Below are positions 54,082 through 63,932 of a stretch of DNA of 64,000 bases, piece after piece; within the stretch, counting starts at the first letter, position 1, and every line of letters begins with the position of its first letter. Source of the DNA: Fictibacillus halophilus (lineage in GTDB: Bacteria > Bacillota > Bacilli > Bacillales > Fictibacillaceae). The translations under genes were made by a program, and so were the position numbers. The stretch covers positions 1,860,001-1,924,000 of the forward strand of contig NZ_JAEACF010000001.1 of assembly GCF_016401385.1 (NCBI RefSeq), read 5' to 3'. Below the pieces are notes generated by a model. It saw only the letters and a list, made by a program, of their open reading frames with translations. It was not told the origin of the DNA and did no database searches.

Positions 54082-55435
54082 TCGTAAAAGACGCCTCCGT
54101 TCCAGTGATGTGACAATCAATCTGTCCATCTTTTAACTTTATCGTTAATGCATCCCCAGCTTTAACCTGTGATACTGATTTAACCAATTCGTCTTTGCCT
54201 TGTTTATAGGTCAAGCTGTATCCTCTATCCATTACAGCCAGAGGATTAAGGGAAGAGAGCCTAGAAATCTTGTTAGAAAAATCCTTCTGGTGCTGCCTTA
54301 CGTGACGGTTTGTTTCTTTTAGCAATGTCTTATGCAGAGAAACGACTCTTTCGTTTGCCTTCTGAAGCTGACCTCTAGGTGAAAACAGTAAAAGTTGACG
54401 TTTAATCTGTGAAAGTTGATTCTGATGTTGATCAACAAAGCTTCCAACCGTACGTTTTAATTGATCCATACACCTATCAAGTTCTTGCTCTTTTTGCTTA
54501 ATCAGTTGTGTTGGGTATTTAAAGGCGTAAGATTTTTGTAGTCGGGACAAATGCTGTTGATGACCCGCTACAAACTCATTCATCACCCTTTTCAGACGAA
54601 CATTTCTTTGGAATAATCGATCCTTTAGTTCATCTAGATGAGGCACTGCCATCTCAGCCGCAGCTGTTGGTGTTGGTGCTCTTAGATCAGCTACAAAATC
54701 TGAAATCGTAAAATCCGTTTCATGACCCACAGCAGAAATAATCGGCAGATTGGATTGAAAAATCGCTCTTGCAACACTTTCCTCATTAAACGCCCATAGC
54801 TCTTCTATCGAACCTCCACCACGTCCTACGATCAAAACATCTGATTCATTCAGTGCATTCGCTCGTTCAATTGCCCGAACGATGGATGGAGCAGCGCCTG
54901 GTCCTTGAACGAGTACGGGATAGATCGTGACAGCAGCTAGAGGAAACCTTCTCTTTATGGTAGTAACAATATCCCTTATGGCAGCTCCTGTTGGTGAAGT
55001 GATTACGCCTATCGTCGAAGGGAATTTGGGCAGCGGCTTTTTATGTATAGGATCAAAAAGCCCTTGTTGTTCTAACGTATTCTTAAGATTTTCGTACGCT
55101 AGAAACAAATTACCAACACCGTCTTGCTGCATCGTTCTGACATAGAGTTGGTATTGCCCTTGAGGTTCATAAACAGAGACCGAGCCTTGAATTAATACAT
55201 TCATTCCTTCTTCAGGTTTGAAGTTTAAATATCTGTTGTTTCCTGCAAACATAACAGCAGAAACTCTGCTGTTTGCATCTTTCAACGTAAAATACAAATG
55301 CCCTCTGCTATGGAGCTTAACATTAGATAGCTCGCCTTTTACCCAAACATCTTGTAAGTTACCGTCATTTTCAAATAGCCTTTTAATATACCGGGTTACA
55401 GCCGATATTGGAACATACCGATTGTTGTTTTGCAT
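54074..55435 (-). CDS. xseA: exodeoxyribonuclease VII large subunit
   Basis: 453 aa. N-terminal OB fold (about 1-100: [20 protein letters not shown]), then the catalytic domain with [19 protein letters not shown] and [17 protein letters not shown], followed by a long coiled coil (270-400). It degrades single-stranded DNA with XseB. ATG 55435 (behind AAAGGAAG) overlaps the folD stop by one base. Confidence 0.95.
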   Translation of the reverse strand: MQNNNRYVPISAVTRYIKRLFENDGNLQDVWVKGELSNVKLHSRGHLYFTLKDANSRVSAVMFAGNNRYLNFKPEEGMNVLIQGSVSVYEPQGQYQLYVRTMQQDGVGNLFLAYENLKNTLEQQGLFDPIHKKPLPKFPSTIGVITSPTGAAIRDIVTTIKRRFPLAAVTIYPVLVQGPGAAPSIVRAIERANALNESDVLIVGRGGGSIEELWAFNEESVARAIFQSNLPIISAVGHETDFTISDFVADLRAPTPTAAAEMAVPHLDELKDRLFQRNVRLKRVMNEFVAGHQQHLSRLQKSYAFKYPTQLIKQKEQELDRCMDQLKRTVGSFVDQHQNQLSQIKRQLLLFSPRGQLQKANERVVSLHKTLLKETNRHVRQHQKDFSNKISRLSSLNPLAVMDRGYSLTYKQGKDELVKSVSQVKAGDALTIKLKDGQIDCHITGTEASFTND

Positions 55436-56298
55436 TAATGTACTTCCTTTAGCTTCTTTCTCCATTTCGAAGCAAGAACCGTATTGTTCATCAACATCGT
55501 AATCGTCATAGGGCCAACGCCACCTGGAACAGGAGTGATATGTTTTGCTTTAGGTTTAATAGCCTCATAGTCCACATCTCCACAAAGCTTTCCATTCTCC
55601 TTACGATTAACACCTACATCAATGACAACAGCACCTGCTTTTACCATATCTTCTGTAATAAGGTTCGGTTTTCCTACCGCCGCAATTAAAATATCAGCTT
55701 GTAATGTTTGTTCACGAAGATTGTTTGTTCTTGAGTGACAAAACGTGACCGTTGCATTTTCTTGCAGGAAAAGCTGGCCGGCTGGCTTTCCAACGAGGTT
55801 GCTTCTGCCTACAACAACAACATGTTTCCCTGAAATATCTTCACCGGTTTGTTTAACCATCTCTAAAATCCCAAGCGGGGTACACGGTATGAATGCTTGC
55901 TCGTCTCCTGCATGCATTCGTCCGATATTAATCGGATGAAACCCGTCTACATCTTTTTCAGGCAGAATCGCCTCAATTACTTTTGATTCACTAATATGTG
56001 AAGGAAGGGGAAGTTGTACGAGTATCCCATCAATTTGTTCGTCATTGTTAAACGCTTGAATGTATTGTAACAATTCATTCTCAGAAATAGATTCAGGAAG
56101 CTCCGTCAATACCGAATGCATACCGAGCTCTTTACACGTTCTTTCTTTTGCTAATACATATGAACGAGACGCTGGGTGATCGCCTACTAGAATAACAGCT
56201 AAACCCGGAACAATTCCTTCTTGTTTAAGGTCTTGGATCTCTTTTGCAAGTTTCTCTCTGATCTCTCTCGCAATTTGTTTTCCGTCTAACACAGCCAT
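55435..56298 (-). CDS. folD: bifunctional methylenetetrahydrofolate dehydrogenase/cyclohydrolase
   Basis: 287 aa. Substrate-site motif SYVLAKERTCKELG with the catalytic lysine, VDGFHPINIGR, the NADP motif VVVGRSNLVGKPAGQL and PVPGGVGPMTITMLM near the C-terminus. It interconverts methylene- and formyl-THF. GAGGGGG precedes the ATG. First of the tightly packed folD-xseA-xseB-ispA genes. Confidence 0.96.
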   Translation of the reverse strand: MAVLDGKQIAREIREKLAKEIQDLKQEGIVPGLAVILVGDHPASRSYVLAKERTCKELGMHSVLTELPESISENELLQYIQAFNNDEQIDGILVQLPLPSHISESKVIEAILPEKDVDGFHPINIGRMHAGDEQAFIPCTPLGILEMVKQTGEDISGKHVVVVGRSNLVGKPAGQLFLQENATVTFCHSRTNNLREQTLQADILIAAVGKPNLITEDMVKAGAVVIDVGVNRKENGKLCGDVDYEAIKPKAKHITPVPGGVGPMTITMLMNNTVLASKWRKKLKEVH

Positions 56299-56338
56299 TC
56301 TAAAGTCCCCCTCAAAAGTAGTTGGTTTTATTATTTAA

Positions 56339-56734
56339 TTAATTATTGTTTATATCTTTGATTATTTTTCCTAGGACACCGTTTACGAAACGTCCTGCTT
56401 CTTCACCGCCAAAGATTTTTGCTGTTTCGATCGCTTCATTCAAAGTTACGTTCTTTGGAACCTCTTCCATGAACAGCCACTCGTAAGCTGCCATCTGAAG
56501 AACGACACGTTCCACGTTTGCTAGTCTTGAAAAGCTCCATTTTTCTAAATAAGGCGTTAGAAAACGCTCGATTTCTTCTTTCTTTTCAACCGTACCATGA
56601 ACCATCTTTGTTAAGAATTCGTCTGATGGCTCTCCTTCTAAAACATGCTCCATAGCTTCACTAGCTGAGATGTCACTTACTTCAATTTGAAAAAGCGATT
56701 GAAATGCCTTTTCTCTGGCAAGTCTGCGTTTCAT
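56339..56734 (-). CDS. nusB: transcription antitermination factor NusB
   Basis: 131-aa helical protein: KRRLAREKAFQSLFQIEVSD at the start and PKNVTLNEAIETAKIFGG with FVNGVLGKI at the end are the NusB signature. It works with NusE (S10) in rRNA transcription. It lies 40 bp upstream of folD and probably heads this operon, separated from the Asp23 gene by a 450-bp gap. Confidence 0.95.
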   Translation of the reverse strand: MKRRLAREKAFQSLFQIEVSDISASEAMEHVLEGEPSDEFLTKMVHGTVEKKEEIERFLTPYLEKWSFSRLANVERVVLQMAAYEWLFMEEVPKNVTLNEAIETAKIFGGEEAGRFVNGVLGKIIKDINNN

Positions 56735-57180
56735 AATCCGACTTCCTTTCTATTTGCGAACAATTTCTATCTAGCATAATACCATAATGTTAGGACTCGT
56801 TACAATCCGAACAATGGACTTACTAACCCTTCCGAACATTCAGTTTTTTTACTTTCTGTTAAGGGTTGCTTGATAAATGAAAAAGTATTTTATCTTTTCA
56901 CTATCGGTTCTCTTCGCAAGCTATTGGTTTCTAAGTCTCAAAATTACTTTCACTCTATACGAGGTGGGGTATCCAGACTGTGAATTCAGTAAATTCACGA
57001 GATAATTCTAGAATTTTCGGACTTAATCCGGCGAGTTTTGCCCGAATACCGGCGAGTAGACACTATTCGATTACTATTCTGCCACCCTATACCCCCGCCT
57101 CAACTATAATTTCAACGAACAACGTAATAAAAAACAAGAAAAAAGATCAAAGGGCAAGTAGAACTCACCCTTTGATCTTT
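56735..57180. other. 446-bp gene-free region between nusB and the Asp23 gene
   Basis: A small plus-strand open frame here is not preceded by a ribosome binding site and overlaps repeats, so I do not call it. The region contains degenerate 20-21 bp repeats (about 56990-57062) and, at its right end, the terminator of the accB-accC-Asp23 genes. A promoter for nusB should lie near 56740-56800 but I could not choose one with confidence. Confidence 0.6.
56990..57062. repeat. degenerate 20-21 bp tandem repeats
   Basis: ATTCACGAGATAATTC, ACTTAATCCGGCGAGTTTTG and CGAATACCGGCGAGTAGAC follow one another with a period near 20-21 bp. The middle unit resembles the units at 13.6 kb (TTAATCCACGAGTTTCG). Confidence 0.6.
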
Positions 57181-57183
57181 TTA
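57139..57183 (-). terminator. terminator after the Asp23 family gene
   Basis: AAAAAGATCAAAGGG and CCCTTTGATCTTTTT arms with T residues on the minus strand, overlapping the stop codon region of the gene. Confidence 0.85.
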
Positions 57184-57588
57184 ATAATCTACTTCTGGTG
57201 CTTCATTCTGTTTTTCTTTTGAATCAAATTGAACACCAACTACGAATACGTTGATATCCGTTGCTTCTAGTGCTGTCATGTCTAGAAGCGCTTGTCTGAT
57301 GTAATCTTGAATTTTTTGAGCTACATCTGGAATCGCAACTCCATATTTCATTGATACGTATACATCGATTGAAATACCTGCTTCTGAGAGTTCAACTTTA
57401 ACGCCTTTGCCATGCGTTTTCTTTCCAAGTCGCTCAACTACACCACTTGCAAAGCTGCCTCTCATAGAAGCTACACCTTCAACATCAGAAGCCGCAATAC
57501 TAGCAATAACTTCGATGACCTCAGGTGAGATTTCAACTTTTCCTAATTCTGATGAGTAACTTTCCATTTCAAATGATAGTTCGTTCAT
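57181..57588 (-). CDS. yqhY: Asp23/Gls24 family protein (YqhY)
   Basis: 135-aa Asp23 domain protein: VEISPEVIEVIASIAASDVEGV, the AIPDVAQKIQDYIRQAL segment and DINVFVVGVQF. In B. subtilis yqhY follows accBC, its loss is harmful, and it is linked to control of fatty-acid synthesis. Here it is 20 bp after accC. ATG 57588 (after GGAGGTG) is preferred to the TTG one codon earlier. Confidence 0.9.
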   Translation of the reverse strand: MNELSFEMESYSSELGKVEISPEVIEVIASIAASDVEGVASMRGSFASGVVERLGKKTHGKGVKVELSEAGISIDVYVSMKYGVAIPDVAQKIQDYIRQALLDMTALEATDINVFVVGVQFDSKEKQNEAPEVDY

Positions 57589-57607
57589 CAATTAAACACC
57601 TCCGTAC

Positions 57608-58966
57608 TTATTCGCTTTTTGAAGTTAAATCATGATTTTCTAAAAACTTTGTATTAAAGTCACCATTCACAAAAGTCTCATGGTTTAACAGACGCAGGTG
57701 GAACGGAATGGTCGTATGAATTCCTTCAATAACAAACTCACTTAGCGCTCGCTTCATACGGTCGATCGCTTCTTGTCTAGTATTTCCGTAAGTAATAACT
57801 TTAGCGATCATAGAATCATAAAATGGTGGAATCGTATAGCCAGGATAAACAGCAGAATCAACTCGAACACCTAAACCGCCTGGTGGAAGATACATCTCAA
57901 TCTTCCCTGCAGATGGCATAAAGTTTTTCTCCGGATTCTCTGCATTTATTCTGCATTCGATCGACCAGCCATCAAACTCAATATCTTCTTGTTTGTATCG
58001 CAATCTCTCACCTGAAGCTACTTTAATCTGTTCCTTGATTAGGTCAATCCCTGTTACCATCTCTGTTACAGGGTGTTCTACTTGGATTCGAGTATTCATC
58101 TCCATGAAATAGAAGTCACCTGTATTATGATCAAAGATAAATTCAACGGTACCAGCACCAGAATATTGAACGGCTTCTGCTGCTTTTACTGCCGCATCAC
58201 CCATCTCTTGACGTTTAGATGGGGAGATAGCTGGAGATGGTGTCTCCTCTAAAAGCTTTTGAAGTCGTCTTTGGATACTGCAATCTCTTTCTCCCAAGTG
58301 GATTACATTCCCATGGTTATCTGCAAGCACCTGTATCTCAACATGTCGGAAATCTTCAATGTATTTTTCTATATACACACCTGGGTTACCAAAAGCAGTT
58401 GCTGCTTCTTGCTGAGTGATCGCAATGCCTTTTAAGAGTTCCGTTTCATTCTTAGCTACGCGGATCCCTTTACCCCCACCGCCTGCTGTTGCTTTAATAA
58501 TTACAGGATACCCAATTTTATTGCTGAGTTCAATGGCTTCTTCCTTGTCCCTAATTATCCCGTCAGAACCCGGTACGATAGGAACTCCGGCTTCTGCCAT
58601 TGTTGCTCTGGCAACATCCTTAATACCCATCTTGTTTATCGCTTCAGCACTTGGACCGACAAACGTTACATTGCACTCTCTGCAAAGTTCTGCAAAGTCA
58701 GCGTTCTCTGCCAAGAATCCATATCCAGGATGAATGGCTTCAGAACCAGTTAGTGTCGCAACGCTCATTATGTTAGTGAAGTTTAGATAACTATCTTTTG
58801 AAGCAGTCGGCCCGATACAATAAGCCTCATCTGCCAAACGGACATGCAAGGCATCTTTATCAGCTTCTGAATAAACGGCTACTGTTTCAACACCAAGCTC
58901 TTTGCATGCGCGAATAATCCTTACAGCAATCTCACCACGGTTTGCTACTAATAGCTTTTTAATCAT
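57608..58966 (-). CDS. accC: acetyl-CoA carboxylase, biotin carboxylase subunit
   Basis: 452 aa. N-terminal [19 protein letters not shown], the ATP-grasp glycine loop [14 protein letters not shown], the HxExQ-type [13 protein letters not shown], and [15 protein letters not shown] with catalytic residues. It carboxylates biotin on AccB. ATG 58966 with GGAGGG is better spaced than the one two codons earlier. Could also supply carboxybiotin to the propionyl-type carboxyltransferase at 23.6 kb, which has no biotin carboxylase nearby. Confidence 0.96.
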   Translation of the reverse strand: MIKKLLVANRGEIAVRIIRACKELGVETVAVYSEADKDALHVRLADEAYCIGPTASKDSYLNFTNIMSVATLTGSEAIHPGYGFLAENADFAELCRECNVTFVGPSAEAINKMGIKDVARATMAEAGVPIVPGSDGIIRDKEEAIELSNKIGYPVIIKATAGGGGKGIRVAKNETELLKGIAITQQEAATAFGNPGVYIEKYIEDFRHVEIQVLADNHGNVIHLGERDCSIQRRLQKLLEETPSPAISPSKRQEMGDAAVKAAEAVQYSGAGTVEFIFDHNTGDFYFMEMNTRIQVEHPVTEMVTGIDLIKEQIKVASGERLRYKQEDIEFDGWSIECRINAENPEKNFMPSAGKIEMYLPPGGLGVRVDSAVYPGYTIPPFYDSMIAKVITYGNTRQEAIDRMKRALSEFVIEGIHTTIPFHLRLLNHETFVNGDFNTKFLENHDLTSKSE

Positions 58967-58978
58967 AGACATACCCTC

Positions 58979-59482
58979 CTATTCTGCTTTCACAAGGAAC
59001 AGAGGTTGTCCGTATTCTACTAATTGTCCGTTCTCAACTAATACTTTTACGATTTCACCATTTACTTCCGATTCGATCTCATTGAATAATTTCATCGCCT
59101 CAATGATACAAACGATGCTATCCTTAGAAACTTTATCTCCTGGCTTAACAAATGCATCAACATCTGGAGATGAAGCAGCATAGAACGTACCTACCATAGG
59201 TGAAACTACTTTATGTAAGTTAGCATCTTCGTCTGCCTGTTTTGTTTCTTGTTTAACTTCTGTATTTTCCTTAACCGTTTCAGCTGTTGGAGCCTGTTCT
59301 TTTACAGGGGGCGCTTGAGTCACTACGGGCTGAGAAACAACTTCTTCTGCTCCATAAGAAACAACTGATCCACTGTCCTTTTTAAGAACAATCTTAGAAC
59401 CATCATTTTCGTATTTGAATTCGTTGATACTTGATTTGTCAATAAGTTTAATCAATTCACGGATTTCTTGTATTTTTAGCAT
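58979..59482 (-). CDS. accB: acetyl-CoA carboxylase, biotin carboxyl carrier protein
   Basis: BCCP of 167 aa: N-terminal helical part ([19 protein letters not shown]), Pro/Ala/Thr/Glu-rich linker (about 45-85), biotinyl domain with Lys131 in [15 protein letters not shown] 59482 behind AAAAGGAG is preferred to an earlier one. The promoter region carries a cre-like site. Confidence 0.95.
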   Translation of the reverse strand: MLKIQEIRELIKLIDKSSINEFKYENDGSKIVLKKDSGSVVSYGAEEVVSQPVVTQAPPVKEQAPTAETVKENTEVKQETKQADEDANLHKVVSPMVGTFYAASSPDVDAFVKPGDKVSKDSIVCIIEAMKLFNEIESEVNGEIVKVLVENGQLVEYGQPLFLVKAE

Positions 59483-59615
59483 GATCTCTACTCCTTTTAA
59501 CAATCCTATCCAGGTTAGATTTTTTATTTAGCACCTTCTATTGTGACTAGGTCTTAACACATGTAATATACCACATTTCTCTTTTCGTGGATACATTAGA
59601 ATCATGTTCAAGTTA

Positions 59616-59644
59616 ATAGTACACGATTACGTCATACATTGTAA
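59616..59644 (-). promoter_or_regulatory. candidate sigma-A promoter of accBC-yqhY
   Basis: On the minus strand TTACAA, 17 bp and TACTAT, about 135 bp upstream of the accB start codon. The -35 element overlaps the cre-like site. Confidence 0.5.
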
Positions 59645-59653
59645 GCGTTTACG
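59640..59653. promoter_or_regulatory. cre-like site at the accB promoter
   Basis: TGTAAGCGTTTACG fits the CcpA consensus TGWAANCGNTNWCA except for the last base and is nearly palindromic. It overlaps the putative -35 element, so binding would repress. Confidence 0.5.
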
Positions 59654-59753
59654 ATTACTCTTCACTTTTTTCTATCATTTCCCGTCATAAAGAAATGCAA
59701 ACTTGAATGACGCTTTTAAGTTTCTATCCAATATATCATGAAATCACAAAAAG

Positions 59754-59779
59754 AAAAAAGCCGGAATGTCCGGCTTTCG
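59754..59779 (-). terminator. terminator of the spoIIIA operon
   Basis: AAAGCCGGA and TCCGGCTTT arms with a 3-nt loop and a T6 run on the minus strand, 20 bp after spoIIIAH. Confidence 0.88.
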
Positions 59780-59796
59780 TACTTTTTAAAGTCTAT

Positions 59797-60309
59797 CTAT
59801 TTGGATGCATGGTATTCAACAGCTACTGTTTTGCCGCTACCAAGGTGTTCGTTTGCCACATTCATGATCTCAACCACTTCTTTTTTCGATAGTTTATCAG
59901 CTTTTACAATTACTTTGATCTCATTGTTCATCGTGCTTACTAAAGCATCATTGAATCCCATCGATTTGATCAATGTTTCTACTGTTGATTCTTGCATAGT
60001 AAGTGACTGAAGCTCTGTCATCTTAGCCCACGCATCAGCTTGAACCTCAGCAGAAGCGTCCTCAGATCCTGCAACAGCTACATAATCAGCACTCATCTCA
60101 TCACGAACTTCATCTCGCTCAAGGCGAAGCGCAGTAAACACATCGTCGTTCGCAACACCTGACACAGTCGCTTCCTTACCTGACTTCTTTCCTGCCTCCA
60201 AATAAGCAAGATCATCCGTTCCTCCAGGTGCTGTAATATAATACACAGACAGCACAATGATTAAGCTAAGCATAGTCAGAAGCCAAACGGTTTGTTTTTT
60301 CAATAACAT
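59797..60309 (-). CDS. spoIIIAH: SpoIIIAH
   Basis: 170-aa mother-cell channel protein. One TM at residues 8-25 and an extracellular YscJ/FliF-like ring-building domain (about 85-165). It meets SpoIIQ of the forespore across the engulfment membranes to form the feeding channel. GAGGGGG precedes the ATG; last gene of the operon. Confidence 0.94.
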   Translation of the reverse strand: MLLKKQTVWLLTMLSLIIVLSVYYITAPGGTDDLAYLEAGKKSGKEATVSGVANDDVFTALRLERDEVRDEMSADYVAVAGSEDASAEVQADAWAKMTELQSLTMQESTVETLIKSMGFNDALVSTMNNEIKVIVKADKLSKKEVVEIMNVANEHLGSGKTVAVEYHASK

Positions 60310-60313
60310 TTGT

Positions 60314-60955
60314 TTATTCCCCCTCAGGATTTTTTGGTCCTACAAAAATCTGGTCACTACCAATATCAAAAACCTTTTTAACGAGCTCTATAATCATAGA
60401 CTTTGTCTGGATGTTCTCTGCACCTTGTGCCAATATCGCCACACCTTTGATCTTTGGTTTTTCTGTAGTAACGGTTATCGGCTCTTCTCTGCCATCATTT
60501 GAGATGATAACTACTTTTTCATCTATCTTTTGATCTTCTATCGTTCTCTTACCGCCGTTTTTATCATTTTCCGATGTAGTCTGGCTCTGTGTGCTATCGT
60601 CAGTAACAAACTCTCTTTTCTCTGTTGTTGAAAGTTCTACCATAACGGAAACTTTGCCAACTCCTTGCATCTGTTCTAATAGATCTTTAAGTTCATTCGA
60701 GTAACGATCTTCATACGTTTTGATATTCTTGTCAGTGACTTCTTTCGCTTGTTTAAAAACCGCCTCCGATTTTACCTTCGATTCTGGCACCAGTCCGTTT
60801 AATGAACTTTTTTGAGCAGGGGAGTCTATCATTTTGCTAATAAACATAAGAGAAATTCCCAATAGAAGTAAGACTAGTAAGTACTTTTGTTTATTCCCTG
60901 CTTTATCACTCAGCTGCAGCCGTTTTTTTATCTGTTCCCAAAATGAACGTTTCAT
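60314..60955 (-). CDS. spoIIIAG: SpoIIIAG
   Basis: 213 aa with one TM at about residues 25-41 and a ring-forming extracellular domain with a beta-triangle insertion (QMQGVGKVSVMVELSTTEKR, then an acidic-Ser/Thr linker). Forms the large ring of the SpoIIIA-SpoIIQ channel. Its start overlaps the spoIIIAF stop by 4 bp. Confidence 0.94.
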   Translation of the reverse strand: MKRSFWEQIKKRLQLSDKAGNKQKYLLVLLLLGISLMFISKMIDSPAQKSSLNGLVPESKVKSEAVFKQAKEVTDKNIKTYEDRYSNELKDLLEQMQGVGKVSVMVELSTTEKREFVTDDSTQSQTTSENDKNGGKRTIEDQKIDEKVVIISNDGREEPITVTTEKPKIKGVAILAQGAENIQTKSMIIELVKKVFDIGSDQIFVGPKNPEGE

Positions 60956-61578
60956 TGGGATAACTCCTCTCCCCCTTCCAAATGTACATCAACTTGGTCT
61001 GCATCCAACTGCCACTGATTGGTCAAAAACTGGATGACTTCGTTAGAAACCGGTTGTTCGAGCGATTCTTTTCTCTCAGGATCAGAAACACTGACATCTA
61101 CTTCTGATACTTCAGAGATTTCTGCTTGGTCGTGGTATTTGGCTAGTACCACTTTGGCACCCCTTATATCTTCAGGCTCCAACGGCTCTTTACCGATTTC
61201 CGTTTGAATTTGAAGATCGACAATCTCTAACTCATAAGTCTGTTTCAACTCCTCTTGAACTTGTTTTTTCATTGGGACAGCCATTTGCTCTAATATATAT
61301 GCACGTTGAGCGGATTGTATTTCACTTTTATTCTCTTCTATTGAATTTTTTATTTCGTCTTCTTTCGCAGGTGCTGGTAGATCCATTGCGAGAAACACTT
61401 GATCTAGATCTGTATTAATTAGTTTGAACAGTGGAGAGAGCATGGCGAGTAGGATGAGTAAACCTACAACCATCTTGATATAATTTTGAAATTGATTACC
61501 AGGTAACAACAACTCGATGACTCCTGCTAAAAGTACAAGAATAATAATATTGGTTATCCATTCCGTTAAAAATGCCAT
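60952..61578 (-). CDS. spoIIIAF: SpoIIIAF
   Basis: 208 aa. Two N-terminal TMs (NIIILVLLAGVIELLLPG and MVVGLLILLAMLSPLF) followed by a long soluble region with a ring-building-like domain. Component of the SpoIIIA complex. Ten bp after spoIIIAE. Confidence 0.92.
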   Translation of the reverse strand: MAFLTEWITNIIILVLLAGVIELLLPGNQFQNYIKMVVGLLILLAMLSPLFKLINTDLDQVFLAMDLPAPAKEDEIKNSIEENKSEIQSAQRAYILEQMAVPMKKQVQEELKQTYELEIVDLQIQTEIGKEPLEPEDIRGAKVVLAKYHDQAEISEVSEVDVSVSDPERKESLEQPVSNEVIQFLTNQWQLDADQVDVHLEGGEELSQ

Positions 61579-61588
61579 GACTCCCCTC

Positions 61589-62773
61589 CTATCTGACCAT
61601 CAGCGTAACGTTGCCGGCTGCGATTATAATCGTTATAGCTAAAAAGAACATGATAGACACCGTCATAAGGGCCGCAAAGATAAACATGACACTCTTGCCG
61701 ATGATGCCTAATGATTCAACAATCGGCCCACCGCCTAAAGGCTGAAGAAGGGCTGCAGCCATGCTATATATAAAAGCTAGTATTAAAACTTTGATGGCAG
61801 GAAATATAGCTAAAAGAAGTAACAATAGTGCCCCTATTATGCCTACTGAGTTCTTTAGTAAGATAGAAGCACTCATGACGGTATCTGTCGCATCTGTAAA
61901 CATACGGCCTACGACGGGAATAAAATTACCTGTTATAAATTTTGCTGTCTTGATCGTAATTCCATCTGCCACTGCTGCCGTTGCACCTTGTACACTCATT
62001 ACACCTAGGAAAACGGTGAAAAAAAAGGCGAGTGCACCCATGCTGATATTTCTTAACAGCTTGGCCAACTGTGTGACTTTGTGATGCTCTGACATCGTTG
62101 AAACGATGCTTAATAGTGCAGATAAAAAAAGAAGCGGCAATACAAAATTCTTGATTAAAAGGCCGCTAGTATTGACTAAAAACAAGATAACCGGATGAAA
62201 AAAAGCGACTGAAGCGATGCTTCCCACCGTTGCCATCAAAGCCAGCAGAAGGGGGATGAGGGCAATCATGAAACTTAACATGCTATCGATCGCTTCTGTT
62301 GCATAAGAAATCGCAACATGAAAACTGTTTAAAGCTAAAATGATTAAAACCATATAAATAATGCCATACGCCACTTTAGAGATAGCTGATCGATCAAAAG
62401 CATTTTGGATGGATTGAAGCAGCATGCTGAATACGGTAAGCAGAATTAAGGTTCCAAGCAGTTTTCCGTGAACAACAAGTTCATGAAACATAAACTTTAA
62501 AAGGCCGATCATGTAGCCTTTTATAGAAAATTCTTTTTCTCCTTTTACAAATTCAAGGAAGGTTCCTTTTTGGCTTTCTGGCAAGAATCCTCCGTACTCA
62601 CGGGAGATGCTGTCCCAGTATTGTTTGATTTCATCTAGCTGCATAGAGGAAACTTGTTGATCTACCATTTTTGAAGTGATCGAGCTCGCTGATGCGGATT
62701 CTATGGGGCCAAATAGGTTGAAGGAAAAGATTATGAGTAGAAGTAGACTTGTCCGCACCATCACTTTCTTCAT
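61589..62773 (-). CDS. spoIIIAE: SpoIIIAE
   Basis: Multipass membrane protein of 394 aa. Begins with a cleavable-looking signal peptide (KVMVRTSLLLLIIFSFNLFG, ending near ASAS), then seven or so TMs, including SMLSFMIALIPLLLALMATVG and the last LMTVSIMFFLAITIIIAAG. Likely permease-like part of the channel. Confidence 0.94.
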   Translation of the reverse strand: MKKVMVRTSLLLLIIFSFNLFGPIESASASSITSKMVDQQVSSMQLDEIKQYWDSISREYGGFLPESQKGTFLEFVKGEKEFSIKGYMIGLLKFMFHELVVHGKLLGTLILLTVFSMLLQSIQNAFDRSAISKVAYGIIYMVLIILALNSFHVAISYATEAIDSMLSFMIALIPLLLALMATVGSIASVAFFHPVILFLVNTSGLLIKNFVLPLLFLSALLSIVSTMSEHHKVTQLAKLLRNISMGALAFFFTVFLGVMSVQGATAAVADGITIKTAKFITGNFIPVVGRMFTDATDTVMSASILLKNSVGIIGALLLLLLAIFPAIKVLILAFIYSMAAALLQPLGGGPIVESLGIIGKSVMFIFAALMTVSIMFFLAITIIIAAGNVTLMVR

Positions 62774-62790
62774 CTTTACAACCCGCCTTC

Positions 62791-63180
62791 TTATTTCGGT
62801 ATAAGCGTCAGAACGGTTTCAATAATGACCGTTAGAATTGGTATCGCCATCACGAGAATCAGTATCTTACCACCTAGTTCAATCTTAGAAGCTATAGCTC
62901 CCTGACCTGCATCTCTGGTTATCTGTGCTCCGAACTCAGCAATATAAGCAATACCAATTATCTTTAGTAACGTTTCAACATAGACCATGTTTACATTTGC
63001 GTTGATGGCAAGCCGTTGAAGCATCGTTAGAATTTGCCCGATCTTATCAATCAGAAACAAAAAGATTCCTGCTCCGACCATGAGTGTGACCAAAAAAGCA
63101 AAATTCGCTTTTTGTTCCTTAAGGACTAAGGCTAAGAAAGCAGCAACCAGTCCAAAACCAACAATTTGGATAATTTCCAA
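62791..63180 (-). CDS. spoIIIAD: SpoIIIAD
   Basis: 129-aa membrane protein with about four TMs (FGLVAAFLALVLKEQKANFA near the start). The start is TTG at 63180, eight bases after AGGAGG; the longer frame runs into spoIIIAC and lacks a ribosome binding site. Related to SpoIIIAC. Confidence 0.92.
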   Translation of the reverse strand: MEIIQIVGFGLVAAFLALVLKEQKANFAFLVTLMVGAGIFLFLIDKIGQILTMLQRLAINANVNMVYVETLLKIIGIAYIAEFGAQITRDAGQGAIASKIELGGKILILVMAIPILTVIIETVLTLIPK

Positions 63181-63193
63181 TCTGGCCCCCTCC

Positions 63194-63400
63194 TTAATTC
63201 TGAAACAAAAAGACACCCTTTACTTTTTCAAATAAATCATCTAAAAGAGTGATGACCATAAAAAGGGCAACAACAAAACCTAGAAGAGTGACCCAGTGAG
63301 CATAATCCTCTTTTCCGATCATCTTTAATACGGTATGAAGCATCGCAACGATAATGCCAAGTCCAGCAATCTGAAACACCGCGTTTACATCCAATCCCAT
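63194..63400 (-). CDS. spoIIIAC: SpoIIIAC
   Basis: 68-aa protein with two TMs (FQIAGLGIIVAMLHTVLKMI and WVTLLGFVVALFMVITLL). Typical length for SpoIIIAC. Between spoIIIAB (16 bp away) and spoIIIAD. Confidence 0.93.
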   Translation of the reverse strand: MGLDVNAVFQIAGLGIIVAMLHTVLKMIGKEDYAHWVTLLGFVVALFMVITLLDDLFEKVKGVFLFQN

Positions 63401-63416
63401 TCGTAAAACCTCCCTG

Positions 63417-63932
63417 TTACATTAAGAGAATAACGATTAAAAGTCCCATTAAAACCCCAAGACTTTTACACATTTTTTCATAACGTTCTTGTATGTCCCT
63501 TGCTTCTTTTTCTTCGCGATTAAGGTGAGCTAACGTCAACTGAATCTGCTTCTGCTGATGCTCTTTATCATGCCTGCCAAGGGTTGCCCCAAACTGGCGG
63601 AGGACTTCGATCTCCCCCATCTTAAAAGAAGTTTCTTTGGCCAGAACAGCTAACTGATTATCCCAAGCTTCTTGCACCGAAAGCTCGCCTTCCGCTAATC
63701 GGTCTGATATGGTAAGAAAGAAAGTGGACAAAGGTTCTTTTAAAGGTCTTCCGATATGCAAAAACGCCTCATAAAGAGGAGTTGATCCGTACATGATCTC
63801 GGCCTCCAAGGCTTGTAGGGTTACTTTTAATTCTCTTAACTTCTTCGGCCGTTCTCTTACTCGCTTTGCCCACTCAAAACCAAAGACCGTTGTGGCTGAA
63901 AGAATAGCGATCGCACCTATCCAACTCATCAT
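63417..63932 (-). CDS. spoIIIAB: SpoIIIAB
   Basis: 171 aa: N-terminal TM (WIGAIAILSATTVFGFEWA), a helical domain and a C-terminal hydrophobic anchor (LGVLMGLLIVILLM). The fold recalls archaeal-type secretion GspF proteins. Either of two adjacent ATGs (63932, 63929) may start it; the first overlaps the spoIIIAA stop (ATGA). Confidence 0.93.
   Translation of the reverse strand: MMSWIGAIAILSATTVFGFEWAKRVRERPKKLRELKVTLQALEAEIMYGSTPLYEAFLHIGRPLKEPLSTFFLTISDRLAEGELSVQEAWDNQLAVLAKETSFKMGEIEVLRQFGATLGRHDKEHQQKQIQLTLAHLNREEKEARDIQERYEKMCKSLGVLMGLLIVILLM

Noticed and set aside
56980..57222. 80-aa plus-strand frame between nusB and yqhY
   Set aside because: Runs through tandem repeats and the terminator, with no ribosome binding site.
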